NCBI RefSeq assembly: GCF_038008685.1
Contig: NZ_JBBOZQ010000001.1
Coordinates: 4,340,001 to 4,404,000, forward strand
Length of the DNA: 64,000 nt
Reading direction: 5' to 3'
Source of the DNA: Lysinibacillus sp. FSL W8-0992
GTDB taxonomy: Bacteria > Bacillota > Bacilli > Bacillales_A > Planococcaceae
The translations under genes were made by a program, and so were the position numbers. A model generated the notes under the pieces. It was given only the letters and a program-made list of their open reading frames with translations, was not told the origin of the DNA and did no database searches. Positions 1 through 8,595 of this stretch are shown piece by piece. How positions within the stretch are numbered: the stretch's first letter is position 1; each line of letters opens with the position of its first letter.

Positions 1-36
1 ATTTCTAGTAGCTGAAAACGTACGACCGTTTGACAT
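1..36 (-). CDS. ctaB: Protoheme IX farnesyltransferase, N-terminal fragment (partial)
   Basis: Only the first 12 codons are in the window, reading MSNGRTFSATRN on the minus strand from an ATG at 36, then off the left edge. A good ribosome binding site (AAAGGAGAGG) lies at 41-51. The N-terminus resembles Bacillus heme O synthase, and the position divergent from ctaA is the usual place of ctaB, the enzyme that makes heme O from heme B for the next step by CtaA. Too little is visible to prove the family, so the call leans on context. Confidence 0.6.
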   Translation of the reverse strand, partial: MSNGRTFSATRN

Positions 37-372
37 GTTACCTCTCCTTTCATTTTTGTAAGCATATTCCGCTAACAATAACTATAGCGAAATTTGCGAT
101 TGATTTCTAGACGTTTAGTGAAATTTAGATGAAGTTGTAAAAATTAGCTTTGTCTAGAAATATAATTAAAAACAACATATCTATAGTAAATCATTTTCTA
201 AAATGAATTGTGAAGGTTAAAGCACGAAATTATGAACAATTTGTGAAATGGAATCAACATCTAAAACTACCTACTCCTTACAAGTTGTTTTTTAAACGTA
301 TTTTAGATATCATCTAGTAGCAGAAACATTACTTTCATGTAATATTGATAGATAAAGTAGGTGACTCATTTT
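37..372. promoter_or_regulatory. Divergent ctaB/ctaA control region
   Basis: This AT-rich gap must hold promoters for ctaB (leftward) and ctaA (rightward). The sequence shows a pair of 9-bp inverted sites, TTTCTAGAC at 104-112 and GTCTAGAAA at 152-160, each built on a TCTAGA core with centres 48 bp apart. They could be paired operator half-sites. No good -35/-10 pair was found in either direction. ResD and CtaA-type control is known for this locus in Bacillus, but I cannot assign these sites to a protein. Confidence 0.3.
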
Positions 373-1296
373 ATGCAACACAACAGGTATATGAAGTGGT
401 TTGCTGTTGCCGCTACAGTGGGAATGCTCCTTATTTTACTAGGCGGGGCACTCGTTACTAAAACAGATAGTGGTTTAGGCTGCGGTAGAAACTGGCCAGA
501 TTGTAATGGATCTCTTATCCCAAAAGAAATTACAACAGAAGTATTAATCGAATTCTCGCATCGTCTTGTAACAGGAGTCGTATCAATTTCAATTCTTGTC
601 TTAACAATTTGGACATGGCGGAAACTTGGGCATATTCGTGAAGTAAAATTTTTAGGTTTTTTATCGATGTTCTTCTTAATCGCACAGGCACTAATTGGAG
701 CAGCTCAAGTATTATGGGGACAAGGAGACTTCATTCTAGCACTTCACTTTGGAATCTCACTTATTTCTTTTGCTGCCGTTCTTATTCTTTCTATGATTGT
801 ATTTGAAGTTGATCGAAAGTTTGATGCAGATAACGTATTTATTGGGAAAAAACTACGTTGGCATACAATTGCTGTCACAATTTATTCTTATTTGGTCGTT
901 TATACAGGGGCACTCGTTCGACATACAGATTCTAGTTTAGTATGCCCAGACTGGCCATTTTGCTACAACGAAACACCGTTTGCCTCACCAAACAATATGT
1001 ACGAATGGGTACAAATGGGACATCGACTTGCAGCTATCATTATTTTCATTTGGATTACATACATAACTTGGCACGCTATAAAAGAATACAAACAACAACG
1101 TGTTATTTATTATGGCTGGATTACCGCTTTCATCATAGTTATATTACAAGTTTTAGCTGGTATGTCAGTAGTCCTTACTAGATTGAATTTAACAGTAGCT
1201 TTATTGCATTCATTGTTCATTTCACTTTTATTTGGTCTCCTTTGTTACATGATTATGCTTGTAGCACGTAGCAATTATAATGAAAAAAATAAATAA
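373..1296 (+). CDS. ctaA: Heme A synthase (COX15/CtaA family)
   Basis: Membrane enzyme that oxidises the C8 methyl of heme O to the formyl group of heme A, the cofactor of aa3-type oxidases. The 307-residue product has about eight hydrophobic segments arranged as two similar four-helix halves. Family marks are visible: the ALVTKTDSGLGCG motif near residue 30, a Cys pair (CGRNWPDC) in the first outer loop, EFSHRL with the first heme His, and the repeated ALVRHTDSS...CPDWP and GHRLAA motifs in the second half. I chose ATG 373, which has AGGTGA eight bases upstream; an in-frame GTG at 361 without a clear ribosome site is the alternative. It is divergent from ctaB and convergent with pycA, as in B. 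subtilis. Confidence 0.93.
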   Translation: MQHNRYMKWFAVAATVGMLLILLGGALVTKTDSGLGCGRNWPDCNGSLIPKEITTEVLIEFSHRLVTGVVSISILVLTIWTWRKLGHIREVKFLGFLSMFFLIAQALIGAAQVLWGQGDFILALHFGISLISFAAVLILSMIVFEVDRKFDADNVFIGKKLRWHTIAVTIYSYLVVYTGALVRHTDSSLVCPDWPFCYNETPFASPNNMYEWVQMGHRLAAIIIFIWITYITWHAIKEYKQQRVIYYGWITAFIIVILQVLAGMSVVLTRLNLTVALLHSLFISLLFGLLCYMIMLVARSNYNEKNK

Positions 1297-1300
1297 TTTT

Positions 1301-1336
1301 AGAAAAGGATTCGGCTCTGTCGAGTCTTTTTTCATT
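1301..1336 (+). terminator. Probable ctaA terminator
   Basis: An imperfect hairpin just after the ctaA stop (AAAAGGATTCGGC paired with GTCGAGTCTTTT, with a bulge and G-U pairs) runs into a T-rich tract. Confidence 0.5.
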
Positions 1337-1417
1337 TACCCCACTTACTCCTCATCCAAAATTAAATAACCCACATGCACGAACTTTGCTAAGAAACAGC
1401 TAATTTATATTACTTTT

Positions 1418-1672
1418 TTGATACGAAGGAAAAGACTAAATGTTTACTTCGATTATAAAATCTTCGATAAGAAATTGGACATAATACAACAACAGCATCA
1501 GCAAACAATAAACCGCTTATACCTTAAGTCAAAAAAAGTGAATTTCTACTATTATAATAGTGAAATATTTTTTACTATTAAAACTATTTTTATAGGGTTT
1601 TGTACTATATTATTTCTTGAGCACTTCCTACTATTCTTTTTTATAAGAAAAAAGGTTATTAGTATGCAATAG
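1418..1672 (+). CDS. Doubtful 84-codon ORF, hypothetical
   Basis: An open frame starting at TTG 1418 would encode a Lys- and Phe-rich protein with one hydrophobic segment near residues 53-73. I do not recognise it. No ribosome binding site precedes the TTG, the composition is that of AT-rich non-coding DNA, and its last codons run into the strong hairpin that ends the convergent pycA transcript. The 1297-1703 gap is otherwise explained by two terminators, so this is probably a chance ORF. Confidence 0.12.
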   Translation: MIRRKRLNVYFDYKIFDKKLDIIQQQHQQTINRLYLKSKKVNFYYYNSEIFFTIKTIFIGFCTILFLEHFLLFFFIRKKVISMQ

Positions 1673-1690
1673 CAGCAAACTAATAACCTT
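1645..1690 (-). terminator. pycA terminator
   Basis: Perfect 12-bp stem: AAGGTTATTAGT at 1652-1663 and its complement at 1679-1690. On the minus strand it is followed by a T run (1645-1651), so it ends the pycA transcript. Confidence 0.85.
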
Positions 1691-1703
1691 CTTCTATCAT
1701 TAA

Positions 1704-4700
1704 TTATTCAATTTCAATTAATAAATCGCCTGTTGAAATGGCATCGCCCGCAATTGCATAGACCTCTTTCACTATACCGTCTTTTGGTGCTTGTACAGTT
1801 GTTTCCATTTTCATGGCTTCGGTAATTAACAAGTGGTCACCACGTTTTACTGGACTGCCCTTTGATACTACGACCTTCAGAACAGTACCTGGCATTGTCG
1901 CCCCGATTTGATTTGGATTGCTTGGGTCAGCCTTCAGTGCTATACTGCCATCCACTTCTACTGTCATATCTTGAATGACAAGCTCTCGTGATTGACCATT
2001 TAACTCGAAGTACATAACACGTGTACCATCATGCTGTGGCTCACCAATCGATACAAGTTTAATAATTAACGTTTTACCTTTTTCAATTTCTACTTCAATT
2101 TCTTCGCCTAGCTTTAATCCGTATAAGAACGTAGGTGTGTCTAAAACTGAAATATTCCCAAACGATTCTACAGTTTTAGCATACTCTTCAAATACTTTCG
2201 GGTACAGTGCATAGGCAAGTATGTCCTTCTTCGTAACAGGACGATTTAATTTGTCCGCCAATACTTCCTCTAGCTGTTCAAAGTTAACTGGCTGTAACAG
2301 CTCACCTGGACGAACAGTAATTGGCTCACGCTCTTTCAATACTACTTTTTGAAGCTCCTCAGGGAAGCCGCCGTGTGGTTGCCCTATATATCCTTGGAAT
2401 AATTCGATAACTGAATCTGGGAAATCAATTGTTTGCCCTCTTGAAATAACCGTTTCTTCATTCAAATCATTTTGCACCATGAATAAAGCCATATCACCAA
2501 CCACCTTCGATGATGGTGTTACTTTCACGATGTCTCCAAATAATAAGTTTACACGTGAGTACATACGTTTTACTTCATCCCAACGATCGCCAAGTCCAAC
2601 AGCCTTAGCTTGCTGCTGTAAGTTACTGTACTGTCCACCTGGCATTTCATGGACATAAATTTCAGAATGCGGACTGATCATGCCGCTTTCGAAATCTTTA
2701 TAGTATTTACGAACATCCTCCCAGTAATATGAAAGCTTTTCAAGCGATTCAATATCGGCACGAATTTCACGTTGGCTACCCTTCATCGCATAGTACAGTG
2801 AGTTTGCACTTGGCTGTGACGTTAAGCCTGCCATTGCGCCGAGTGCTGTATCTAAAATATCTACCCCTGCTTCAATCGCTTTTGCATATAAATAAATACC
2901 ATTGCCACTTGTATCATGCGTGTGCAAATGAATAGGTAGGCTTGTCGCTTCTTTTAACTCCGAAATTAAGCGATATGCAGCTTCCGGCTTCAATAGCCCA
3001 GCCATATCCTTAATCGCTAAAATATGGGCTCCTGACGCCTCTAAAGACTTCGCCATATCTTTGTAGTACTGCACAGAGTATTTCGCACGTCCATCATCTA
3101 AAATATCTCCTGTGTAGCAAATCGCAGCTTCAGCAATTTTTCCTGCATCTCTTGCCGCATCAATCGCTACTTCCATACCTTTAATCCAGTTTAAGCTATC
3201 GAAAATTCGGAATACATCAATGCCAGATGCAGCTGACTCTGCGATAAACTCACGAATTAAATTATCTGGATAGTTTGTATAACCTACAGCGTTTGCCCCA
3301 CGTAGCAACATTTGGAATAGTACATTTGGTATTTGCGCACGTAGCTTCGCTAAACGCTCCCATGGATCTTCTTTTAAAAAGCGGTATGCTACATCAAATG
3401 TTGCGCCTCCCCACATTTCTAGCGAGAAGAAGTTATGCATCATACGTGCTGTTTCATCTGCAATTTGGTACATATCTTGAGAACGTACACGTGTGGCCAG
3501 TAAGGATTGATGTGCATCACGGAACGTTGTATCCGTTAATAATACATCTTGCTGTTCTAAAATCCATTTTGTCAGCCCATCTGCACCATGTTCATCTAAA
3601 ATTTGTTTTGTACCTGACAGTGGCTGTCCATTCAAGTCTACTAGTGGCTTAATAGGCTGAGCAAAAATTGGCTTCGCCTTATTTTCCACCCCTGGGAAAC
3701 CATTTAACGTCACATTACCGATATAGCTTAGCAGTTTTGTTCCGCGGTCTTGGCGCACAGGGAAGTTAAACAATTCAGGCGTTGTATCGATAAAGCTTGT
3801 ATCAAACGTGCCTTCTATAAAATTTTTATGTGTTACTACATTATTTAAAAACGGAATATTTGTTTTTACCCCTCGAATACGGAATTCTTTTAAGTTTCGG
3901 TCCATTTTCGCAGCGGCTTCTTTAAACGTCATACCGGAAGTTGAAATTTTTACGAGCAACGAATCATAGTACGGTGTTACAACGGCACCTTGGAAGCCAT
4001 TACCCGCATCTAAACGAACGCCAAAACCACCACTTGAACGATATACCATTAACTTTCCTGTATCCGGCATAAAGTCATTAGCTGGGTCTTCTGTTGTAAC
4101 ACGCGATTGGATTGCATAACCAATCATCGGAATATCCGCTTGTTGTGGAATATGAATTTCCTCGCTATGCAAGCCGTAGCCCGCAGCTACTTTAATTTGA
4201 GCATGTACAATATCGATACCTGTAATCATTTCCGTAATAGTATGTTCTACTTGAATGCGAGGGTTAACCTCGATGAAATAGAAATCATCGCCTGCAACTA
4301 AAAATTCCACTGTCCCTGCATTTATGTACGAGACATTTTCCATTAGCTGAACCGCAGCATCACAAATTTTATTTCTTAAATTTTCTGAAATCGAATTCGA
4401 TGGTGCAATTTCTACAACCTTCTGATGACGGCGTTGAATAGAGCAATCACGCTCATATAAATGCACAATATTGCCCATTTTATCGCCTATAATTTGAACT
4501 TCAATATGCTTTGGTCGGAGAATGCATTTTTCTACATAAACCTCGTCCGAACCAAAGGCTGCTTTTGCCTCTGATTTGGCACGTTCATAAGCAGACGCAA
4601 CGTCATCCTTTGTTTGTACAACACGCATTCCACGTCCACCGCCACCTAAAGAGGCTTTAATCATAAGCGGATAACCATATTGTTCACCAAAAGCTTGTAC

Positions 4701-5138
4701 TTCTTCTACAGAAGCAACTGGACCATCCGTACCTGGAATGACAGGGATATTTGCGTTAATAGCTTGTTCACGTGCTTTTACCTTATCACCAAACATATCT
4801 AAATGCTGCGAAGTTGGGCCAATGAATAAAATTCCTTCTTCCTCACAACGACGTGCAAAATCCACGTTTTCTGATAAAAAACCATACCCTGGATGAATCG
4901 CATCAACGCCTGCATCCTTAGCGATTGCAATGATGCCCTCAATATCTAAATACGCATCGATGGGCTTCTTGCCTGCCCCTACTAAATAAGCCTCATCTGC
5001 TTTAAAGCGATGGAATGCCCCACTGTCTTCACGTGAATATATAGCGACAGTGTTAATGTTGAGCTCCGTACACGCACGGAAAATTCGAATTGCAATTTCT
5101 CCCCGATTGGCTACAAGGATTTTGTTGATTGATTCCAT
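1704..5138 (-). CDS. pycA: Pyruvate carboxylase
   Basis: Biotin enzyme that carboxylates pyruvate to oxaloacetate with ATP and bicarbonate, refilling the citric acid cycle. The 1144-residue length is full for the single-chain form. Domains in order: biotin carboxylase (about 1-450, opening MESINKILVANRGEIAIR, with the GGGGRGMR ATP loop and EVNPRIQVEH); carboxyltransferase (about 530-810, with TTFRDAHQSL and the metal-binding HLHTHDTSG); the PYC/OADA tetramerisation region; and a C-terminal biotinyl domain with EAMKMET, whose biotin acceptor is Lys1110. It lies 11 bp downstream of ftsW on the same strand, an arrangement also found in B. subtilis, so the two may be co-transcribed. Confidence 0.98.
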   Translation of the reverse strand: MESINKILVANRGEIAIRIFRACTELNINTVAIYSREDSGAFHRFKADEAYLVGAGKKPIDAYLDIEGIIAIAKDAGVDAIHPGYGFLSENVDFARRCEEEGILFIGPTSQHLDMFGDKVKAREQAINANIPVIPGTDGPVASVEEVQAFGEQYGYPLMIKASLGGGGRGMRVVQTKDDVASAYERAKSEAKAAFGSDEVYVEKCILRPKHIEVQIIGDKMGNIVHLYERDCSIQRRHQKVVEIAPSNSISENLRNKICDAAVQLMENVSYINAGTVEFLVAGDDFYFIEVNPRIQVEHTITEMITGIDIVHAQIKVAAGYGLHSEEIHIPQQADIPMIGYAIQSRVTTEDPANDFMPDTGKLMVYRSSGGFGVRLDAGNGFQGAVVTPYYDSLLVKISTSGMTFKEAAAKMDRNLKEFRIRGVKTNIPFLNNVVTHKNFIEGTFDTSFIDTTPELFNFPVRQDRGTKLLSYIGNVTLNGFPGVENKAKPIFAQPIKPLVDLNGQPLSGTKQILDEHGADGLTKWILEQQDVLLTDTTFRDAHQSLLATRVRSQDMYQIADETARMMHNFFSLEMWGGATFDVAYRFLKEDPWERLAKLRAQIPNVLFQMLLRGANAVGYTNYPDNLIREFIAESAASGIDVFRIFDSLNWIKGMEVAIDAARDAGKIAEAAICYTGDILDDGRAKYSVQYYKDMAKSLEASGAHILAIKDMAGLLKPEAAYRLISELKEATSLPIHLHTHDTSGNGIYLYAKAIEAGVDILDTALGAMAGLTSQPSANSLYYAMKGSQREIRADIESLEKLSYYWEDVRKYYKDFESGMISPHSEIYVHEMPGGQYSNLQQQAKAVGLGDRWDEVKRMYSRVNLLFGDIVKVTPSSKVVGDMALFMVQNDLNEETVISRGQTIDFPDSVIELFQGYIGQPHGGFPEELQKVVLKEREPITVRPGELLQPVNFEQLEEVLADKLNRPVTKKDILAYALYPKVFEEYAKTVESFGNISVLDTPTFLYGLKLGEEIEVEIEKGKTLIIKLVSIGEPQHDGTRVMYFELNGQSRELVIQDMTVEVDGSIALKADPSNPNQIGATMPGTVLKVVVSKGSPVKRGDHLLITEAMKMETTVQAPKDGIVKEVYAIAGDAISTGDLLIEIE

Positions 5139-5149
5139 AGGTATCCCCC

Positions 5150-6331
5150 TTATGTTTGTGATTTCTTTCTTTCTACCCTTTCGAACATGGAAACATTGAC
5201 CAATATTCCCATAGCTAAAGATAGCAAAATTATAGATGTCCCGCCATAACTAATGAAAGGCAGCGTGACACCGGTTAACGGGATTAACCCGGTTACACCC
5301 CCAAGATTAATAAACGATTGCCAAGCTATCCAGCTAGCAATACCTGCCGCTATCATACGTGCTAGCGGATCTTTTGTTTGTAATGCGATAGAAAAACCTT
5401 TATATACTATAAATCCTAAACCACCTAAGACGATTAACACGCCCCATATACCAAGTTCCTCCATAACTATTGCCATAATAAAATCGGTTTGTGGTTCAGG
5501 TAGATACCCTAATTTTTGAATAGATTGACCGAGCCCTCGACCTTCTAAACCACCACCGCCAATTGCATAATAACTATTGACAACTTGGTGACCTACCCCG
5601 TTTTCATAATCAAACGGATTAAAATAAGACTCGATACGTCCTTTACGGTTCCCTTTTAATAGTTCGCCCTTAAAGAGCCAAAGCATACCAAGAATGGCTG
5701 CACCAAATGCACCTAATACGCCAAAAAACTTCCAAAACGTTTTAAAAGGAATACCACTTGCCGCTACAACGGATACTGCAATGCCACATAAAATAATGAC
5801 AGCACCTAAATCTGTTTCAAATGCCACACCAGCAACAACAAGAATCCATAGGAAAATTGGATAAAAAATTTCTGTTGGTTGTAGCTTTTCAAATGTATAT
5901 TTTTGGGATTTTCGATAAAATGCTGCAGCAAAATATAAAATTATAAATAGTTTCGCATATTCAGAAGGCTGAAAATTCCCGAATCCCGGTACATGAATCC
6001 AACTTTGAGATCCTACTTGCTCTGCACCATTACCCGCTACTTTTACCCATGTAAAGAGAACGATTAATACTATCGTAAGTAACAACATAATATTCTTATT
6101 TGCATAATGCTTATAAGGGAAAAATGCTGCTACCAAAAAACCTAAAGACGCGACAGCTAAATTAATTAGTTGTTTTTGATAAAAATAATCAGGTGCTTGT
6201 TCCTTTTGTACAATTGCAACCATCATACTCGAACTATAAATCATCACTAACCCAAATAAACTTAACAACAAGACAGTAAAAAATAATGGATAATCAAAAT
6301 TTTGAGCATATCGTTTTAAGTATTGTTTCAT
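5150..6331 (-). CDS. ftsW: Cell-division SEDS protein FtsW (lipid II polymerase)
   Basis: SEDS-family membrane glycosyltransferase that polymerises lipid II at the division septum with a partner class B PBP. The 393 residues form about ten membrane helices, opening FDYPLFFTVLLLSLFGLVMI. Conserved SEDS features include the QPSEYAKL segment with the catalytic-loop region, the large outer loop ending GHQVVNSYYAIGGGGLEGRGLGQS, and the C-terminal PFISYGGTSI motif. The assignment to FtsW rather than RodA or SpoVE rests mainly on its place between ylaN and pycA, where B. subtilis has ftsW. The minus-strand ATG has GAGGTTTT upstream. Confidence 0.9.
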   Translation of the reverse strand: MKQYLKRYAQNFDYPLFFTVLLLSLFGLVMIYSSSMMVAIVQKEQAPDYFYQKQLINLAVASLGFLVAAFFPYKHYANKNIMLLLTIVLIVLFTWVKVAGNGAEQVGSQSWIHVPGFGNFQPSEYAKLFIILYFAAAFYRKSQKYTFEKLQPTEIFYPIFLWILVVAGVAFETDLGAVIILCGIAVSVVAASGIPFKTFWKFFGVLGAFGAAILGMLWLFKGELLKGNRKGRIESYFNPFDYENGVGHQVVNSYYAIGGGGLEGRGLGQSIQKLGYLPEPQTDFIMAIVMEELGIWGVLIVLGGLGFIVYKGFSIALQTKDPLARMIAAGIASWIAWQSFINLGGVTGLIPLTGVTLPFISYGGTSIILLSLAMGILVNVSMFERVERKKSQT

Positions 6332-6351
6332 TGGAAAACCTCGTTCTAGTA

Positions 6352-6387
6352 AAAAAACTCAAATCGCAAGCAGCGTTTGAGTTTTTT
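6352..6387 (-). terminator. ylaN terminator (bidirectional hairpin)
   Basis: AAAAAACTCAAA and TTTGAGTTTTTT pair around a 12-base loop between ylaN and ftsW. The run of T on the minus strand suits termination of ylaN, which implies that ftsW has its own promoter or depends on read-through. Confidence 0.75.
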
Positions 6388-6391
6388 CTTT

Positions 6392-6673
6392 TTATTTGTC
6401 TGTATACGCGTCATGTAGTACAGAAAGTTCTTTCTCGAGTGAATCGAGAATTGCTTTGCCTTTATCGCGTTCAATAAGTCCAAGCTTCACAGCAAAGTCA
6501 ATTTCACGTGAAAGGCCGAACATTTGTGTATCTAATACTTCTTCATATAAAGGGCATTGTGGCATCGTTAAATGATCCATTTGTACTCGAATGAGGCGAG
6601 CAATTTTATCTGCATCAGCTACTAAAAGCTCCAAAGCCTTCTCTTGAAAGGAAGTTTGTGATTTCGTATCCAT
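6392..6673 (-). CDS. ylaN: YlaN family protein (DUF1507; Fur-linked iron protein)
   Basis: A 93-residue soluble, mostly helical, charged protein with no membrane segment, of the usual YlaN length. It carries the family-like core [21 protein letters not shown] (read in pieces: [14 protein letters not shown], then LDTQMFGLS) and ends in a charged helix. Work on B. subtilis and S. aureus homologues reports Fe(II) binding and an interaction with Fur that relieves iron-starvation repression; I rely on memory for that. Its position next to ftsW matches B. subtilis. The first ATG follows a GGGGGCGTCCTC-type stretch with a weak ribosome site. Confidence 0.88.
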   Translation of the reverse strand: MDTKSQTSFQEKALELLVADADKIARLIRVQMDHLTMPQCPLYEEVLDTQMFGLSREIDFAVKLGLIERDKGKAILDSLEKELSVLHDAYTDK

Positions 6674-6855
6674 GAGGACGCCCCCATTATCTGATATTTC
6701 TTCGATTCTATCTTAATAAAGTTTATCTTTTAGTCGATAAAAATGCAAGTGTCTTCGTAGGAAAATAAAGAATCCAAATTATATTTCTTTATTATCTCCT
6801 TGCATTAGCGTTATACTAATTCATGGATATACAAGATTTGAGGAGGATTTCTATT

Positions 6856-7356
6856 ATGGAAACAATTATTCCTATCAAGGGTGCAGTTTCGTATCAGCTT
6901 ACATTAGATCCAACTGTTTGGATTTTTGACGATCGTAAACTAGACTTAAATACGTACTTCCAAGCAAGAGAAGTAGAGGAAGATGCGGATACAAAATATA
7001 TGCGTGAAGTCGGTGCTCACTGGTCACGCGAAATTATGGAAGGTGCTACTTTCCCACCAACTTTAAAATCAGAACGAAAATTCGATCGTAAAGGGATGGA
7101 AACAGGTACATTCGGTATCGAATTAAGTCATTTCTTGAAAAATGCTGAACTTAAACCAGAGGCGACAAAAATCGTCATTGAATGCAAAGACAGCGAAGAA
7201 CATGCATTTACAATTGCAGAAGCACAGACATTAATTTTTAAATACAGCCAGGATGGCAAACCTTTATCCGAAGATGGCCCTGTCCATATATTATTTGGAG
7301 ACGGTTCAAATGTTGACAACCCTATCAAAAATGTATTAGCCGTTCGTGCGGAATAG
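6856..7356 (+). CDS. ylaL: YlaL-like conserved protein of unknown function
   Basis: A 166-residue soluble protein without signal peptide or membrane segment. The start chosen is ATG 6856 (METIIPIKGAVSYQ), which follows a strong GAGGAGGA ribosome site; a longer frame from ATG 6823 runs through that site and is unlikely. The N-terminal pattern IPIKG...TLDPTVWIFDDR is, as I recall, typical of YlaL proteins. Some databases name such proteins peptidyl-prolyl isomerases, but I see no FKBP, cyclophilin or parvulin motif. It is 12 bp from ylaI, so the two are probably one transcript, divergent from ylaN. Confidence 0.65.
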   Translation: METIIPIKGAVSYQLTLDPTVWIFDDRKLDLNTYFQAREVEEDADTKYMREVGAHWSREIMEGATFPPTLKSERKFDRKGMETGTFGIELSHFLKNAELKPEATKIVIECKDSEEHAFTIAEAQTLIFKYSQDGKPLSEDGPVHILFGDGSNVDNPIKNVLAVRAE

Positions 7357-7368
7357 GGAGGGAATGCG

Positions 7369-7572
7369 ATGCGCGTAAAATGTGTCATTTGCGATACTAT
7401 TAACCAGTTAGATGATGATTTACCGTTAGCAAAAAAACTACGTAATCGCCCAATTCATACGTATATGTGCGACACATGCCACGATCGTATTAAAGAAAAT
7501 ACGGTGACGAGAATTGAAACGGGTAACTTCCGTTTTTATCGTACCTCACCACAAATGGATAAAGAATTTTAA
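7369..7572 (+). CDS. ylaI: YlaI family zinc-ribbon-like protein (DUF2197)
   Basis: A 67-residue protein with two CxxC knuckles (CVIC at residues 5-8 and CDTC around residues 34-37) separated by a charged stretch containing RNRPIHTYMC, which fits a small zinc ribbon and is characteristic of YlaI as I recall it. Function is unknown. The ribosome site AGGGAGGGAATGCG precedes the ATG, and the gene lies 12 bp behind the YlaL-like gene. Its stop codon is followed after two bases by a copy of the 29-bp interspersed repeat. Confidence 0.8.
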   Translation: MRVKCVICDTINQLDDDLPLAKKLRNRPIHTYMCDTCHDRIKENTVTRIETGNFRFYRTSPQMDKEF

Positions 7573-7574
7573 TA

Positions 7575-7603
7575 AGTGCCAGGCACTCAAACAATTCTGA
7601 ATT
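7575..7603 (+). repeat. 29-bp stop-proximal repeat, copy A
   Basis: Begins AGTGCCAGGCACT (a near-perfect palindrome around GTGCCAGGCAC) and ends CAATTCTGAATT. It starts two bases after the ylaI stop codon. The same 29-bp unit, inverted, occurs at 39670-39698 and 39812-39840, with a 5'-shortened copy at 52352-52373. Confidence 0.85.
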
Positions 7604-7639
7604 CTTTGCCTGTACGGTATTTTAATAACAAGTAAAAAT

Positions 7640-7754
7640 CCACTTAGACTCCTGCGGGAACGCACACTACGTAAGACGCAACAATCCGCGCACTGGCGAC
7701 GGTTGCGGCTTACGCTGTGCCCGCGGAAAGCGCACGCCTGAAGTGGAAATCAAC
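7640..7754. repeat. GC-rich hairpin repeat, copy E1
   Basis: About 115 bp of GC-rich, self-complementary sequence in an AT-rich setting. Marks shared with the other copies are ACTCCTGCGGGAACGCAC, GTAAGACGCAAC, GGTTGCGGCTTACG and GTGCCCGCGGAAAGCG, with ends CCACTT and AAGTGG. It fills the gap between the convergent ylaI and ABC permease genes, next to 29-bp copy A. Confidence 0.8.
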
Positions 7755-7760
7755 AGCACA

Positions 7761-7798
7761 AAACGCAAAACCTTATGAAAACAGGTTTTGCGTTTTTT
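7761..7798. terminator. Bidirectional terminator between ylaI and ABC permease
   Basis: AAACGCAAAACCT and AGGTTTTGCGTTT form a 13-bp stem, followed by TTTTAA on the plus strand. Confidence 0.8.
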
Positions 7799-7800
7799 AA

Positions 7801-8595
7801 TTATCCATTATTTTTAATAATCACTTTTTCGATCAATTCGACAACTTGATACATGATTGTCGCAAAGAAAGCGATAATGAGCAGTGACATAAGGACAAGA
7901 TTAAAGTTAAATACTTGGAAACCATAAATGATTAAATAGCCAAGTCCCTTTGAAGCAACTAAAAACTCACCGACAATAACACCTACCCACGATAATCCAA
8001 CATTCACTTTTAAAGTCGAAATAATTGTTGGAAATGACGCGGGCAAAATAACCTCTTTGAAAGTTTGCCAACGAGTCGCTCCAAAAGTTTGCAATACTTT
8101 ACTATAATTTGGGTCAACACCTTTAAAGGCGGTGTAAACTACAATTGTTGTAATAATGATTGAAATTAGTGCACCCATTGCTATAATCGAAAAATATCCT
8201 GGGCCAAGCGCTACAATTAAAATCGGTCCTAACGCTACTTTCGGCATTGCATTTAAAATAACTAGATATGGATCAAGTATTTTTGATAACATCGGAGACC
8301 ACCATAGAAGAGTTGCAATCAAAGTCCCTAATAATGTACCTGCAATAAAGCCGATAACTGTTTCCATTAACGTCACACCAACATGTAATGTTAGCGTGCC
8401 GTCACTTACTTTTTCAATGAAGGTATGCCATACATTTGTGGGCGAGCTAAAGATTAAACGATCAATCCATTCAAGCCTTGATAGTAACTCCCACCCTCCA
8501 AAAAAGACGATCAAAATAATTATTTGATATAATCGAACAAAGCGTTTTTCCTTTTTTAGCAATTGTTGATACTGTTTAAACAATGTGTTATCCAA
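7801..8595 (-). CDS. ABC transporter permease, SsuC/TauC/ThiX-like
   Basis: Inner-membrane half of an importer of the nitrate/sulfonate/taurine/pyrimidine group. The 264 residues form six hydrophobic segments after a short charged N-terminus, and the coupling-loop EAA motif is visible as [21 protein letters not shown]. The start is a TTG at 8595 that overlaps the last eight bases of the ATPase gene, so translation is probably coupled. The substrate cannot be read from the sequence. The cassette interrupts a region that is ylaH-ylaI in B. subtilis, which suggests a later insertion. Confidence 0.88.
   Translation of the reverse strand: MDNTLFKQYQQLLKKEKRFVRLYQIIILIVFFGGWELLSRLEWIDRLIFSSPTNVWHTFIEKVSDGTLTLHVGVTLMETVIGFIAGTLLGTLIATLLWWSPMLSKILDPYLVILNAMPKVALGPILIVALGPGYFSIIAMGALISIIITTIVVYTAFKGVDPNYSKVLQTFGATRWQTFKEVILPASFPTIISTLKVNVGLSWVGVIVGEFLVASKGLGYLIIYGFQVFNFNLVLMSLLIIAFFATIMYQVVELIEKVIIKNNG

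Noticed and set aside
1418-1672. 84-codon ORF after ctaA as a real gene
   Set aside because: TTG start without ribosome site, AT-driven composition, and overlap with the pycA terminator; kept only as a very low-confidence entry.
3275-3652. 125-codon ORF on the plus strand
   Set aside because: Antisense shadow of pycA, which has full-length domain support.
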